A DNA stretch of 9,214 nt, from positions 1 through 9,214 of the forward strand of contig JBGCDT010000144.1 of assembly GCA_045105695.1 (NCBI GenBank), read 5' to 3'. Position numbers and translations under genes: made by a program. The number at the start of each line of letters is the position of its first letter. Within the stretch, counting starts at the first letter, position 1. Positions 1 through 7,058 of this stretch are shown here, one piece after another. The notes below the pieces were generated by a model. The model saw nothing but the letters and a program-made list of their open reading frames with translations. It was not told the origin of the DNA and did not search any database. Source of the stretch: CALGLS01 sp045105695 (GTDB taxonomy: Bacteria; Bacteroidota; Bacteroidia; Chitinophagales; Saprospiraceae).

Positions 1-1085
1 CCATAGACACAATCCATCTCCGTTGGATTGAAATAACCTATGACTGTTCCATTCAACTCTATTGGATAGGCGTAGTCGTCTGCCTCTCCAAAGCAAGCTG
101 CTACATTAAATACAGCGGTGATGGATTTAATTTTTTTATTGGAATTACCAATCGGGTCTGCAAAATGGACGATGTCTTCGTAACCGGATTGTGTGGTTGA
201 AGAAGAATAGTCACCACAGATGTATCCGTTCGTATCATAATTCCAGATGTCCAATGCCACGGAGTGATCTTCACTGTTGGTTGTACAATTCTGACAACTG
301 GATTGACCACCTATAGTGGGTATAAGGTCAACGCTTCCATTACAAATGGCCAGGTCCTCGGCAATATCTATATTCAAATTACAGGTTGGTGGCGTAGTTG
401 TAACACAATTTTGTAAGTCTCCATTGAAATCGCCATGTCCTGTTTCTGAACCAGAGAAATTAAACCATCCGGAAAAACCATAATCGGCATCCTTATCATT
501 AGCCCCGTTTCCAATCTGAAAACCATAGTTGAAATCAGATGGAGCATGGGAAAGATTAATTGTTTGTCCGGCATTATTTCCAAAACCTGTAAACACACTG
601 TTATTGTTATCCAATTCATAATAGAACCACTGTGGATGATTATCAGGGCTGTTTCCACCCTTGAAAGAGCGACCTAGAGCCGACCATTCTGACCAATCTC
701 GTTTGTTTATTAGCCTTACAGAAAATTCATATCCATCATTAGCATCATTCACATTTACCACCGAACCAGTAACCATAGCTGTTCCGTCAGCAAATTCTTT
801 AAGCTGAGCACCACCATTTGTAATTGCGAATAGTTGATTCTCAGTTTGATTCTCAAAATTCAACCAGACCAATCGCTGGCTGTTGAAGTTTACCAAATCA
901 CAAGTCGTAACTGTATTGTTAATCTGACTTGCATCTGTAAATAAGCCATGTCCGTTGCCGTCATCGCATTCCTTTGTGAGGAAAAAATCTGATGGAGGCG
1001 ACTCGGTTGCGTAGGAATTAGCAAAGCTTATTAGTGGCAGTAATAGCCCTAACAAGCCGAAAATCATAGTTTTGAAATGCATCAT
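1..1085 (-). CDS. Large secreted/surface protein, Ig-like and adhesin-type modules (3' end outside window)
   Basis: Reading the minus strand from ATG at 1085 gives 361 codons with no stop to the left edge, so this is the N-terminal part of a longer protein. Residues 1-24 form a signal peptide (basic start, hydrophobic FGLLGLLLPLIS, small residues before cleavage), so export through Sec to the periplasm is expected. Residues about 40-212 form an aromatic- and Asn/Gly-rich beta-type domain (WLNFEN, WFYYELDN, GWFNFSG). From about 238 a Bacteroidota Ig-like start is seen (IDIAEDLAICNGSVDLIP). It is followed by a C-x2-C pair (264, 267) and what looks like another beta domain (SITAVFNV, PIELNGTVIGYF), cut by the edge. 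A second ATG lies one codon downstream (1082) and is equally possible. It is probably a T9SS-exported adhesin or matrix protein, but the C-terminal sorting domain that would show this is not in the window. No specific family or enzyme activity was recognised. Confidence 0.82.
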   Translation of the reverse strand, partial: MMHFKTMIFGLLGLLLPLISFANSYATESPPSDFFLTKECDDGNGHGLFTDASQINNTVTTCDLVNFNSQRLVWLNFENQTENQLFAITNGGAQLKEFADGTAMVTGSVVNVNDANDGYEFSVRLINKRDWSEWSALGRSFKGGNSPDNHPQWFYYELDNNNSVFTGFGNNAGQTINLSHAPSDFNYGFQIGNGANDKDADYGFSGWFNFSGSETGHGDFNGDLQNCVTTTPPTCNLNIDIAEDLAICNGSVDLIPTIGGQSSCQNCTTNSEDHSVALDIWNYDTNGYICGDYSSSTTQSGYEDIVHFADPIGNSNKKIKSITAVFNVAACFGEADDYAYPIELNGTVIGYFNPTEMDCVY

Positions 1086-1115
1086 ATGAGATTAGATTAA
1101 ATTAGTTCATAGGTC

Positions 1116-1132
1116 GCAATACATTGTATTGC
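1116..1132. promoter_or_regulatory. 17-bp palindrome, candidate operator
   Basis: GCAATACA and TGTATTGC are perfect 8-bp inverted arms around a single central T. The site lies 30 bp upstream of the ATG at 1085 of the left-edge secreted protein gene, where a dimeric regulator or a 5'-UTR hairpin could act. No regulator gene is nearby and no family consensus is recognised, so the role is inference. Confidence 0.35.
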
Positions 1133-1288
1133 CCAATGATTATGTGTGTACTATTGTGAAATATCAACTTAATAAGTAGTGGGAGTGACCATCATTTCCA
1201 CAAAGGCAAATGATAGATGATTTACCTCTGTTAAAAGTCAATGACTCTTTGCACAGGCAAAATTGTCTGATTGTTTTAGGATGAAGGG

Positions 1289-1310
1289 ACGATAGGAAAT
1301 TATCGTTTTT
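1289..1310 (+). terminator. Weak terminator-like hairpin with T-tract
   Basis: ACGATA and TATCGT pair perfectly around the loop GGAAAT and are followed by a T run ending at 1310, which is the form of an intrinsic terminator read on the plus strand. The stem has only two G-C pairs and no plus-strand gene lies upstream, so it could be chance or the end of a small antisense transcript. Confidence 0.25.
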
Positions 1311-1585
1311 GGTGTGTGTTCGTACCTGAGGGGGGAGATTTCAGTACAGGCTAGAAGCTTGCAATTAATGAACCAGTTTCTTTTTCGCTCCGAGGCGCTT
1401 ACCAAGGAATGGATGTACTACAGAGTTTATGAAAATAGTAATATAGCCGTAAATCTCAATTTGAAACTCATTGTGAATCAGGTTTTTGTATTTTGAGAAT
1501 AGTGTATTGAGTATTCAAATACTAAATCGTCAAGCGAAATGAAATACTAATTTTCAATGTCACAGATCAAGTGGTAGGGAATAAT

Positions 1586-1623
1586 GAAAAATGCCCGAAT
1601 AGAAGTTGATCTATTCAGGCATT
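1586..1623 (-). terminator. Intrinsic terminator of the 408-aa secreted protein gene
   Basis: The arms at 1590-1602 and 1611-1623 (AATGCCCGAATAG against CTATTCAGGCATT) form a 13-position stem with one mismatch and an 8-nt loop. Read on the minus strand, the stem is followed directly by a run of five T. It begins about 26 nt after the TAA of the gene ending at 1649. That placement marks this stop as a natural gene end rather than a nonsense mutation in a longer gene. Confidence 0.85.
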
Positions 1624-1648
1624 CCTACAAATGTTTAGTTTGTTTCTT

Positions 1649-2875
1649 TTAGTTCTGATCTACAACAACCTCATCTACAGCAGTTGTTCCGTTGCAGTCA
1701 GTCACAGTTACCATATAACTGCCAGGTTCGTTTACCGTAATACTATTGGTACGAAAACCATTTGACCAGAGGTATTTACTACTTTGAAAAGAAGTGGTAT
1801 TGCAGCAGCCTCCGTACATTTTGATGTCGTCAATATTCCAATAGGAATCTCCTGCTTCCGTATCCGCAGGTGAGTAAGCTAGCAACTCAACAGTAAATAC
1901 AGTAGTACTACTCACTTCAAAGATAGGTTCATTAGAAAAATCGTAAAGGGCTTTTGACCATTTTTCGTTAGTCCTCATATCGATGGATTTGTAAATCTCT
2001 TTACCACCTTTCAATATTCTAAGTCCGTATTTTGATGGAATGTTGTTCGCTTTTGTTGTTGCTCCGGTGGTAGCTTGCTTAGGTGCTTTTTCCATGAATG
2101 TCAATCGAGTGATTCTGGAAACGTCTGCTGTTGGATCGACTGTGATTTCAAATTTGAGCGACTGCGGATGATTGTTTTTGAAAGCTTTTATTGGAGCGGC
2201 ATCTACCATGACTGCTTTTTTCGCTTGCTTAGAATGAGAGCTTGTGGAATAAAGCGGGAGGTTCGCATTGCCTCTGGTAAAACCACTTGTAGCAATGGCT
2301 GCACAAAAAGAACTATTGTCGGTGACATTATCCAGCTCAGCAATATTTGTAATTTGATTATCTCCTGTACTCGTTGCACTGTTGTTCAAATCCCAGTGAG
2401 CGATCAATGGTTTGTCGTCTTTGCAAGTGGTTACGACACAGGTATTGTATTGTAACACAGAAGTAGTGATGGTAACTGATTCACCAGTATTGATGATGCG
2501 ATCTTCACCTAGGTCAATCGTGATTGGCGTATCTCTTAGTATCGTAGTCCCGATGCAGGTACAACCATCTTTTTGAATTTTGTCATTGACTGTAAACTCA
2601 TTGTTGTCATCGCAAGTAGCACCAGGAGTACCAGGTAGACTTGGATTTTTTGGCGCGCAGTCTTGACTGTTGATAATGCCATCTTTGTCGTCGTCCAAGG
2701 AGTCCGTAAAGAGATTATCTACTGGATCTTCATTACCTTCAGAGACAAGCAGATTCAGAGAATAAAAACTACAGGGGGTAATAGCGTTAGGGAAATGAGG
2801 GGTAGAATGCGCCGTAGCAGCTACGGAGATAAGCAAACACCACCCTCGGATAAGAGTTGTGTAAATTGATTTCAT
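1649..2875 (-). CDS. Secreted protein: Asp-rich Ca-binding loop, Cys-rich linker, Ig-like domain with large insert
   Basis: The protein has 408 residues. Residues 1-23 look like a signal peptide (MKSIYTTLIR, then WCLLISVAATAHS). Residues 60-73 (LDDDKDGIINSQDC) resemble a thrombospondin-type-3 or MopE-like calcium/metal-binding loop. Residues 82-110 (GTPGATCDD to DGCTCIGT) match a Cys-rich linker common in Bacteroidota surface proteins. An Ig-like domain of the type repeated in SprB-like proteins starts at about 118 (ITIDLGEDRIINTGESVTI). It breaks off at C146/C151, gives way to a roughly 200-residue beta-rich insert (152-356, ending WNIDDIKMYGGCC), and resumes at about 367 with KYLWSNGFRTNSITV and GSYMVTVTDCNG. 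No type A or type B T9SS sorting domain follows. A Bacteroidota promoter sits upstream and a strong terminator downstream, so the gene is complete and probably monocistronic. Extracellular or surface location and a binding role are inferred; the ligand is unknown. Confidence 0.85.
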   Translation of the reverse strand: MKSIYTTLIRGWCLLISVAATAHSTPHFPNAITPCSFYSLNLLVSEGNEDPVDNLFTDSLDDDKDGIINSQDCAPKNPSLPGTPGATCDDNNEFTVNDKIQKDGCTCIGTTILRDTPITIDLGEDRIINTGESVTITTSVLQYNTCVVTTCKDDKPLIAHWDLNNSATSTGDNQITNIAELDNVTDNSSFCAAIATSGFTRGNANLPLYSTSSHSKQAKKAVMVDAAPIKAFKNNHPQSLKFEITVDPTADVSRITRLTFMEKAPKQATTGATTKANNIPSKYGLRILKGGKEIYKSIDMRTNEKWSKALYDFSNEPIFEVSSTTVFTVELLAYSPADTEAGDSYWNIDDIKMYGGCCNTTSFQSSKYLWSNGFRTNSITVNEPGSYMVTVTDCNGTTAVDEVVVDQN

Positions 2876-2983
2876 GTTAGCAAAATGTTTATGGGATGAT
2901 GATCTTGGAAAAATTCCGAAATCGTATAAAAATATGTTCTAATTCTTAGGGTATAGTGTGCTATTATACATGTTATCTTGTAC

Positions 2984-3017
2984 CAAAGCTAAAGGATATC
3001 ACAGACAAATGTTCAAA
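2984..3017 (-). promoter_or_regulatory. Bacteroidota-type promoter for the 408-aa secreted protein
   Basis: On the minus strand TAGCTTTG (2991-2984) matches the -7 consensus TAnnTTTG exactly. TTTG (3017-3014) lies 22 nt upstream in the -33 position, within the range reported for Flavobacterium promoters. Transcription would start near 2977 and leave a leader of about 100 nt before the ATG at 2875. Confidence 0.55.
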
Positions 3018-3151
3018 ATTTTGTATTTTTTTACATATAAAACCAAAATATGTGTCTGATTAGCCTGTACATATGCAATTAAAGTTCCATGTTATTGCCT
3101 CTGGTTGTTAGTGTTGTAAATATTATACCTATTTAAGATAAATGTTAATCC

Positions 3152-3745
3152 TTATTTTTTTAAAATACTCAACTGGTGATATATCTTGACAATTTGTTGG
3201 ATTAAGTTGTGATTCGGATCATTATAAATCACAAAATCAGCTCGTTTTACTTTCTCTCTTTCATCAATTTGGTTACTAATTCTAGCCATGACCTCTTCCT
3301 TGCTAATACCATCTCGTTTCATTACTCGTTCCATTCTGATTTCTACAGGAGCGGTGACCGTTATCATGCAATCCATTCGTTTGTAGCTACCACTTTCGTA
3401 AAATAAAGCTGCTTCCTGCAAAGCAAAAGGACAACCTTTTTGTTGCTTAAACCAACGCATACTATCTTTGGCAACAGCAGGATGAACTGCGGCATTGAGT
3501 GCGGCTAATTTTGATTTGTCATTGAATGCGATGGAGGCGATGTGTTTGCGATTGAGTTTGCCTGAAGGTAAATATGCCTCTTTGCCAAACAGGTTTTTAA
3601 CCTGTCTGATCAATACTCTATCTTCTACCATTAATCGTTTGGCTTCCTCATCAGCATAGTAGGTGGGAATTCCTAAAATTGCAAATTTTCGACAGGCCGT
3701 CGTCTTTCCAGAACCAATACCACCTGTGATACCTACTTTGAGCAT
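3152..3745 (-). CDS. coaE: Dephospho-CoA kinase
   Basis: This enzyme phosphorylates the 3'-hydroxyl of the ribose of dephospho-CoA with ATP, the last step of coenzyme A synthesis, in the cytoplasm. The 197-aa product has the usual length and shows the family landmarks. There is a P-loop GGIGSGKTT at residues 8-16 and the conserved Asp of YYADEEAKRL (D32) in the substrate pocket. HP (88-89), QEAALFYESG (110-119) in the place of the family's Leu-Phe-Glu motif, the lid segment R-x3-KRDG (140-146) with RISNQ (155-159), and the C-terminal ADFVIYND (169-176) follow. It starts at ATG 3745. The minus-strand neighbours are unrelated secreted proteins with their own signals, so it is probably transcribed alone. 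I saw no clear promoter or terminator for it. Nothing appears damaged. Confidence 0.96.
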   Translation of the reverse strand: MLKVGITGGIGSGKTTACRKFAILGIPTYYADEEAKRLMVEDRVLIRQVKNLFGKEAYLPSGKLNRKHIASIAFNDKSKLAALNAAVHPAVAKDSMRWFKQQKGCPFALQEAALFYESGSYKRMDCMITVTAPVEIRMERVMKRDGISKEEVMARISNQIDEREKVKRADFVIYNDPNHNLIQQIVKIYHQLSILKK

Positions 3746-3756
3746 AGTTGTTTTTT

Positions 3757-3769
3757 AGATTTTAAATCT
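3757..3769. repeat. Short palindrome upstream of coaE
   Basis: AGATTT-T-AAATCT is a perfect inverted repeat with 6-bp arms, centred about 18 bp upstream of the coaE ATG. It is AT-rich and short, so it may be chance; an operator or a weak leader hairpin is possible. Confidence 0.25.
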
Positions 3770-3931
3770 GTGTATCGTTTGGGTAAGTTTTGAATAGGTT
3801 GTGCGGTTTTGACGTAAGGTTATTTGATTTGTCACTCGCTATAAAAACTTGCTTTATTAGAAAAAACAAAGAGCAAACCAGCGTTTGACTCGATAAAGCG
3901 GTCAGTTAAATACGAACAGATACGGGAATGA

Positions 3932-3963
3932 TTTATGTAATTATAAGTAATTTTATTAATTTG
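3932..3963 (+). promoter_or_regulatory. Possible promoter for the PorP/SprF - PorE-like operon
   Basis: TTAATTTG (3956-3963) differs from the Bacteroidota -7 consensus TAnnTTTG at one base. TTTA (3932-3935) lies 20 nt upstream in the -33 position, also one base off. Transcription would start near 3970, about 35 nt before the GTG at 4004. It is the best candidate in the divergent coaE/PorP region but weak. Confidence 0.35.
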
Positions 3964-4003
3964 TCAGAAGACTTAACTCAGTCCATCCATCAAAACAAAC
4001 GCT

Positions 4004-5029
4004 GTGAATAAAAAATTTTACCTCCTGCCTCTCTTTTGCAGCTTCCTGCTGGCCAATACACTCCTTGGTCAAGATATCCACTTTTCACAATATTACAACA
4101 GTCCGTTGAATATCAGCCCTGCACTTACTGGTATGTTCAACGGCGATATGCGTTTTATGGGCAATTATCGCAATCAATGGAGCAGTGTTCCTGTTGATTA
4201 CCGAACCTATACCGCCGCTTTTGACATGAAGTATTTCCACAAAAAAATGGAAAATGGTTTTTTCGGAGGAGGGATACTTTTGAATACCGATCGAGCTGGA
4301 GATTCTGAATTGGGTTCCTCGCAAATCGATTTGGGACTTTCTTATTCACAACGCTTAAATGACTTTAATATCGTCTCTGCTGGTTTTCAAGTAGGTTATG
4401 GACAACGATCTTTTGAAACAGATGAATTAAAATTTGGCAATCAGTTCAATGGCGATGTATTTTCAGAAACAGAAAGCAGTAGAGAGAACTTTGATCAAAC
4501 CGATTTTGGATTTCTTAATGTTGGAGCGGGAATCAATTGGCGAATACAACTAGAAGAAGGGCTTCGTAAGTTAGACATAGGGGTAGGTGCATTTAACCTG
4601 AATAGACCAGAGCAAGGTTTTTATGAGGCAACACCAGTTGCATTACCGGTTAGGTTGACTTTTTATGCTTCTGGAGAGTACGAATTTAGTGAACTCTGGT
4701 CTACTGTCTTTCATAGTATTGGACAAATCCAAGGACCTTATACAGAAGTAATTGCTGGGGGAGGGGCAAAGTATTGGCTGAACCGAAATCGAGGAAAAGA
4801 AACTGCGTTACAATTGGGGGCAGCTTATCGCTTCCGCGGATTATCGGATGCTTTAATTCCTTCGCTACAACTACATTATCAAGCCTGGCAATTTGGGTTG
4901 AGCTACGATATAAATCTCTCTGATTTTGAAGTAGCTACTGCAAATAGGGGAGGAGTAGAACTTTCCTTAATCTACATTATTACAAAAGTAAAACCGACTA
5001 AAGAAATCAAATCCTGTCCGGTCTTTTAA
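4004..5029 (+). CDS. PorP/SprF family type IX secretion system outer-membrane protein
   Basis: The 341-aa outer-membrane beta-barrel belongs to the PorP/SprF family. PorP is needed for T9SS function in Porphyromonas gingivalis, and SprF is needed for export of the adhesin SprB in Flavobacterium johnsoniae. Residues 1-23 are a signal peptide (MNKKFYLLPLF to LLGQ). The mature start carries the family signature DIHFSQYYNSPLNISPALTG (24-43), then FMGNYRNQW (51-59). Alternating-polarity strands with aromatic ends run to the C-terminus, for example FGFLNVGAGINW and LPVRLTFYASGEYEF. The start is GTG: no in-frame ATG lies between it and the upstream stop at 3974, and the signal peptide begins exactly here. 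The PorE-like gene follows after 22 bp and a PKD adhesin lies further on. Genomes often carry many paralogues paired with individual cargo proteins, so I expect a cargo-specific partner rather than the core PorP. That is inference. Confidence 0.93.
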   Translation: MNKKFYLLPLFCSFLLANTLLGQDIHFSQYYNSPLNISPALTGMFNGDMRFMGNYRNQWSSVPVDYRTYTAAFDMKYFHKKMENGFFGGGILLNTDRAGDSELGSSQIDLGLSYSQRLNDFNIVSAGFQVGYGQRSFETDELKFGNQFNGDVFSETESSRENFDQTDFGFLNVGAGINWRIQLEEGLRKLDIGVGAFNLNRPEQGFYEATPVALPVRLTFYASGEYEFSELWSTVFHSIGQIQGPYTEVIAGGGAKYWLNRNRGKETALQLGAAYRFRGLSDALIPSLQLHYQAWQFGLSYDINLSDFEVATANRGGVELSLIYIITKVKPTKEIKSCPVF

Positions 5030-5051
5030 GTACTCATAACAATACAATTAC

Positions 5052-7058
5052 ATGCTCTCTGTTTTCCGAATTATCATTCCTTTGTTGATTGGTTTTCTTA
5101 CTGTTTTTGATCTGCCGGCACAGACTTTCAAGGCGTTTATGAAAGCAGGAGATAAAGCGGCCAAAGAAAAGAATTTCAGTGCGGCGCTTCAGTACTATCA
5201 AGAAGCTATGACCTTCCAATCTTCTGACCCAAAAGTATGGTATAAATATGCAGAAGCAGCTCGCCAGCATCATGCCTATGAAGAATCAGAAGACTACTAT
5301 CAGCGAATCATTAACTCAGATGTACAAAGTCGTTTTCCGCTCACTACCTATTGGTTAGGTGTAGTGCAAAAAAGCACTGGTAACTATGAATCTGCGATAA
5401 GCTCTTTTCAAAAATATCTAGATCAGGATGGATCAGTTAGTAACTTTAAGGCAGAAGCCAAAAAGCAAATTGAATCTTGCAATTACGCCCAAGCACTCAT
5501 TGATGATGCAGATGAAGTAAACATCAAACAGCTCAACAAAAGAGTCAATTCTCCTTACTCCGAATTCGGTCCGCTGATGAAGGGAGATACTTTGTATTTC
5601 TCCTCTTTTAAATTTACAAACAAAGAAGATGAGCACGATCCACCGCGTCGTATCACTAAGGTTTTGACCTCTATAAAAGGCTCCAAAGGGAGGCCGCTTC
5701 CACGTAAATTTAATATCCCAGAATTACATACGGCACATACTACTTTTAGCTCGGATCAAAAGCGTATTTACTACACGGTTTGCAAATATCTGAATGCCAG
5801 TGAAATACAGTGTGAATTGTTTTATAGAGAGAAAGATAGCCGAGGACGTTGGTCTCGAAAAGCCATAAAATTACCAGAGTCCATCAATCAAAAAGGAACT
5901 ACTGCTACGCATCCTGCCATCGCAAAAGATGCTTACGGGAAAGAATTGTTATATTTTGTATCAGATCGATCTGAGGGGCTGGGTGGAATGGATATTTGGT
6001 ATACTGAAATTAGTGGTAAGAAATTTAAAAAACCAGTTAATGCAAAGTACTTGAATACTGTTGGAAATGATATTACACCATTTTGGCACCAGCCATCAGG
6101 GACCTTATATTTTAGTTCTGACTCCAGAAAAGGAATGGGCGGCTACGATATCTACAAAAGTAAAAACGAAGCAGATGGTTGGGGCGAAATAGAGCATACG
6201 GGTTATCCACTCAATAGTAGTTACAATGATTTGTACTACACCATGAGTGCAGATTCTACGACGGCTTATTTTGCATCGAATCGACTAGGATCATTTTATT
6301 TGGATAAGAATAATAAGTCTTGCTGCAATGATATTTATCAAGCTATTTTACCTTTAGATAATACGCCAGTTGAAGATACACCCATAGATTCATTAACTGT
6401 AACATTAATACCTCCAGATACAACGGACACACCCTCTATAACTTCCACCGGTCCTCCTCCTATTAAGGAAAAAGTACCAACTACTTTAGAGGATTTTCTT
6501 CCGCTTGCATTGTACTTTCATAATGATGAACCTGATCGAAGGACAAGGAGAACAACCACGAAGAAATCATACGACGATACGTTCCATCCTTACTATGCCC
6601 TCAAGCGAGAATATCTCAGAGAATATACAAAACCCATGGCTACTCTAGACCGTGATCGGGGAGAGAAAGATATTAGCTTTTTCTTTGAGAAAAAAGTCAA
6701 AAAAGGATACGACCACCTTAATCTCTTTTCAGAAATTTTGCTTAAAAGATTAGAAGAAGGCGAACAGGTAGAAATATTTGTAAAAGGTTATACAAGCCCT
6801 AGGGCTAAAAGTGATTACAATATCTCTTTAGGAAAACGAAGAATTAGTAGTGTCCGTAATCATTTTTCGAACTGGCGAAATAAGATATTTCAATCCTACC
6901 TGAATAGTGGAAAGCTAATCATCTCAGAACGTTCCTTTGGAGAGACCACAGCCTCAACTACCATTAGTGATGACCTATACGATAAAAGGAACTCTATATA
7001 TCATCCTGCCGCCGCGGAAGAGCGTCGTGTAGAAATTGTGGAAATCAAGCGAAAATAA
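5052..7058 (+). CDS. PorE-like TPR - PD40 propeller - OmpA-like periplasmic/outer-membrane protein
   Basis: The 668-aa protein has the domain order of PorE, the P. gingivalis T9SS protein thought to link the outer-membrane complex to peptidoglycan. Residues 1-24 are a signal peptide ending LPAQ, with no lipobox Cys. Residues 25-150 are TPR helices (GDKAAKEKNFSAALQYYQEA, YKYAEAARQ, YESAISSFQKYL). Residues 165-432 are a PD40/WD40-like beta-propeller with repeated blade motifs: LYFSSFKF (181), LYFVSDRSEGLGGMDIW (300), LYFSSDSRKGMGGYDIY (352) and AYFASNRLG (405). A Pro/Thr-rich linker (433-477) leads to LPLALYFHNDEPD (483-495). The C-terminus is an OmpA-like domain (about 535-668) with KGYTSPRAKSDYNISLGKRR and ERRVEIVEI. 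The Asp of the canonical GHTD motif is Ser here, while the motif Asn and Arg are kept. It follows the PorP/SprF gene by 22 bp and is probably co-transcribed. Most likely it is an accessory paralogue rather than PorE itself. Confidence 0.9.
   Translation: MLSVFRIIIPLLIGFLTVFDLPAQTFKAFMKAGDKAAKEKNFSAALQYYQEAMTFQSSDPKVWYKYAEAARQHHAYEESEDYYQRIINSDVQSRFPLTTYWLGVVQKSTGNYESAISSFQKYLDQDGSVSNFKAEAKKQIESCNYAQALIDDADEVNIKQLNKRVNSPYSEFGPLMKGDTLYFSSFKFTNKEDEHDPPRRITKVLTSIKGSKGRPLPRKFNIPELHTAHTTFSSDQKRIYYTVCKYLNASEIQCELFYREKDSRGRWSRKAIKLPESINQKGTTATHPAIAKDAYGKELLYFVSDRSEGLGGMDIWYTEISGKKFKKPVNAKYLNTVGNDITPFWHQPSGTLYFSSDSRKGMGGYDIYKSKNEADGWGEIEHTGYPLNSSYNDLYYTMSADSTTAYFASNRLGSFYLDKNNKSCCNDIYQAILPLDNTPVEDTPIDSLTVTLIPPDTTDTPSITSTGPPPIKEKVPTTLEDFLPLALYFHNDEPDRRTRRTTTKKSYDDTFHPYYALKREYLREYTKPMATLDRDRGEKDISFFFEKKVKKGYDHLNLFSEILLKRLEEGEQVEIFVKGYTSPRAKSDYNISLGKRRISSVRNHFSNWRNKIFQSYLNSGKLIISERSFGETTASTTISDDLYDKRNSIYHPAAAEERRVEIVEIKRK

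Larger units (their letters stand above)
1086..1585. other. Intergenic stretch without a recognised gene
   Basis: About 500 bases lie between the start of the left-edge minus-strand gene and the terminator of the 408-aa gene. A 60-codon plus-strand frame (1314-1496) has no signal peptide, no recognisable motif and no promoter, so I do not call it. The stretch holds the 17-bp palindrome at 1116-1132, a shorter inverted repeat AGTCA-A-TGACT at 1236-1246 and a terminator-like hairpin at 1289-1310. I found no match to the Bacteroidota -7 motif in the minus direction for the left-edge gene. No tRNA or rRNA is evident. Confidence 0.6.

Noticed and set aside
1314..1496. 60-codon plus-strand open frame in the gap between the two minus-strand secreted proteins
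   Set aside because: It has no signal peptide, no recognised motif, no promoter and no partner gene. Its composition looks like translated AT-rich intergenic DNA.
2075..2455. 126-codon plus-strand frame opposite the 408-aa secreted protein
   Set aside because: It lies wholly antisense to a well-supported gene with signal peptide, domains, promoter and terminator. Its Cys/Arg/Ile-rich product resembles no protein family.
3033..3053. Inverted repeat ACATAT/ATATGT between coaE and the 408-aa gene as the coaE terminator
   Set aside because: Read on the minus strand the hairpin is followed by A residues, not T, and the stem is all weak pairs except one.
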